Source: Janthinobacterium sp. 64 (lineage in GTDB: Bacteria; Pseudomonadota; Gammaproteobacteria; Burkholderiales; Burkholderiaceae_D). Taken from it: a DNA stretch of 64,000 bases. The stretch covers positions 3,286,001 through 3,350,000 of the forward strand of contig NZ_PHUG01000001.1 in the NCBI RefSeq assembly GCF_002813325.1, in the 5' to 3' direction. This document shows positions 63,949 to 64,000 of the stretch, piece by piece; the stretch's first letter is position 1, and each line of letters opens with the position of its first letter. A model generated the notes under the pieces. That model did no database searches. It was given only the letters and a program-made list of their open reading frames with translations, and was not told the origin of the DNA. Position numbers and translations under genes: made by a program.

Positions 63949-64000
63949 CGGCGAGGCGGACCAGGGACAAGGGCTGAGTTGCCCACATGATACCGGACTT

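Noticed and set aside
63949..64000. Possible upstream extension of argR
   Set aside because: The frame is open to the edge, but no start codon is visible in it, so the first ATG was kept with a caution.

Overview
The window is a chromosomal segment of a high-GC betaproteobacterium. Gene content and protein style point to the Oxalobacteraceae, most likely Janthinobacterium or a close relative such as Massilia or Duganella. This placement rests on recognisable families, not on a database search. I see no rRNA, tRNA, CRISPR array, prophage or insertion sequence. Codon use looks uniform, so most of it reads as stable core and accessory chromosome.

Layout. 1-9121: the 3' part of ubiH, a PAS-GGDEF diguanylate cyclase, the three-gene proton-translocating transhydrogenase operon (pntAA-pntAB-pntB), nudJ-like plus mnmA, a single-domain receiver lacking its phosphoacceptor Asp, an Xni-type nuclease, a probable dispersed repeat and a glutathione transferase. 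9288-14795: a DUF898 membrane protein paired with an M48 protease, a membrane-anchored glutamate-synthase-like protein, and a two-domain GH3 hexosaminidase behind a 13-bp inverted repeat. 14845-20716: an iron island with feoA-feoB-Cys-rich protein, divergent bfd-tonB with a Fur box over the -10, a PiuC-type hydroxylase and bacterioferritin.

20724-28183: a sucrose-use locus resembling the Xanthomonas sux system. It holds a TonB-dependent receptor, amylosucrase and an MFS sugar carrier in one operon, preceded by a LacI-family gene with two operator-like palindromes 158 bp apart. 28461-39383: purB, cytochrome b561 with two YceI proteins, a GlsB/YeaQ protein, an S46 dipeptidyl-peptidase, a hypothetical secreted protein, an M14 carboxypeptidase and a FUSC-family membrane protein. 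39395-50547: an S9 peptidase, two amino-acid permeases, RidA, an ABC-F ATPase, a XenA-like ene-reductase and small envelope or unknown proteins.

50697-63948: a complete arginine succinyltransferase operon, argR | aruC-aruF-aruG-astD-astB-gdhB-astE. The 180-kDa NAD-glutamate dehydrogenase sits inside the operon, so arginine can be taken to glutamate and on to 2-oxoglutarate by one gene set. Upstream of aruC are two tandem half-sites that fit the Pseudomonas ArgR consensus as I remember it, ending at a perfect TATAAT. The strongest leads are this ArgR site and operon architecture, the sux-like locus with its paired operators, the degenerate receiver, and two structured leaders (upstream of the GH3 gene and the S9 gene).
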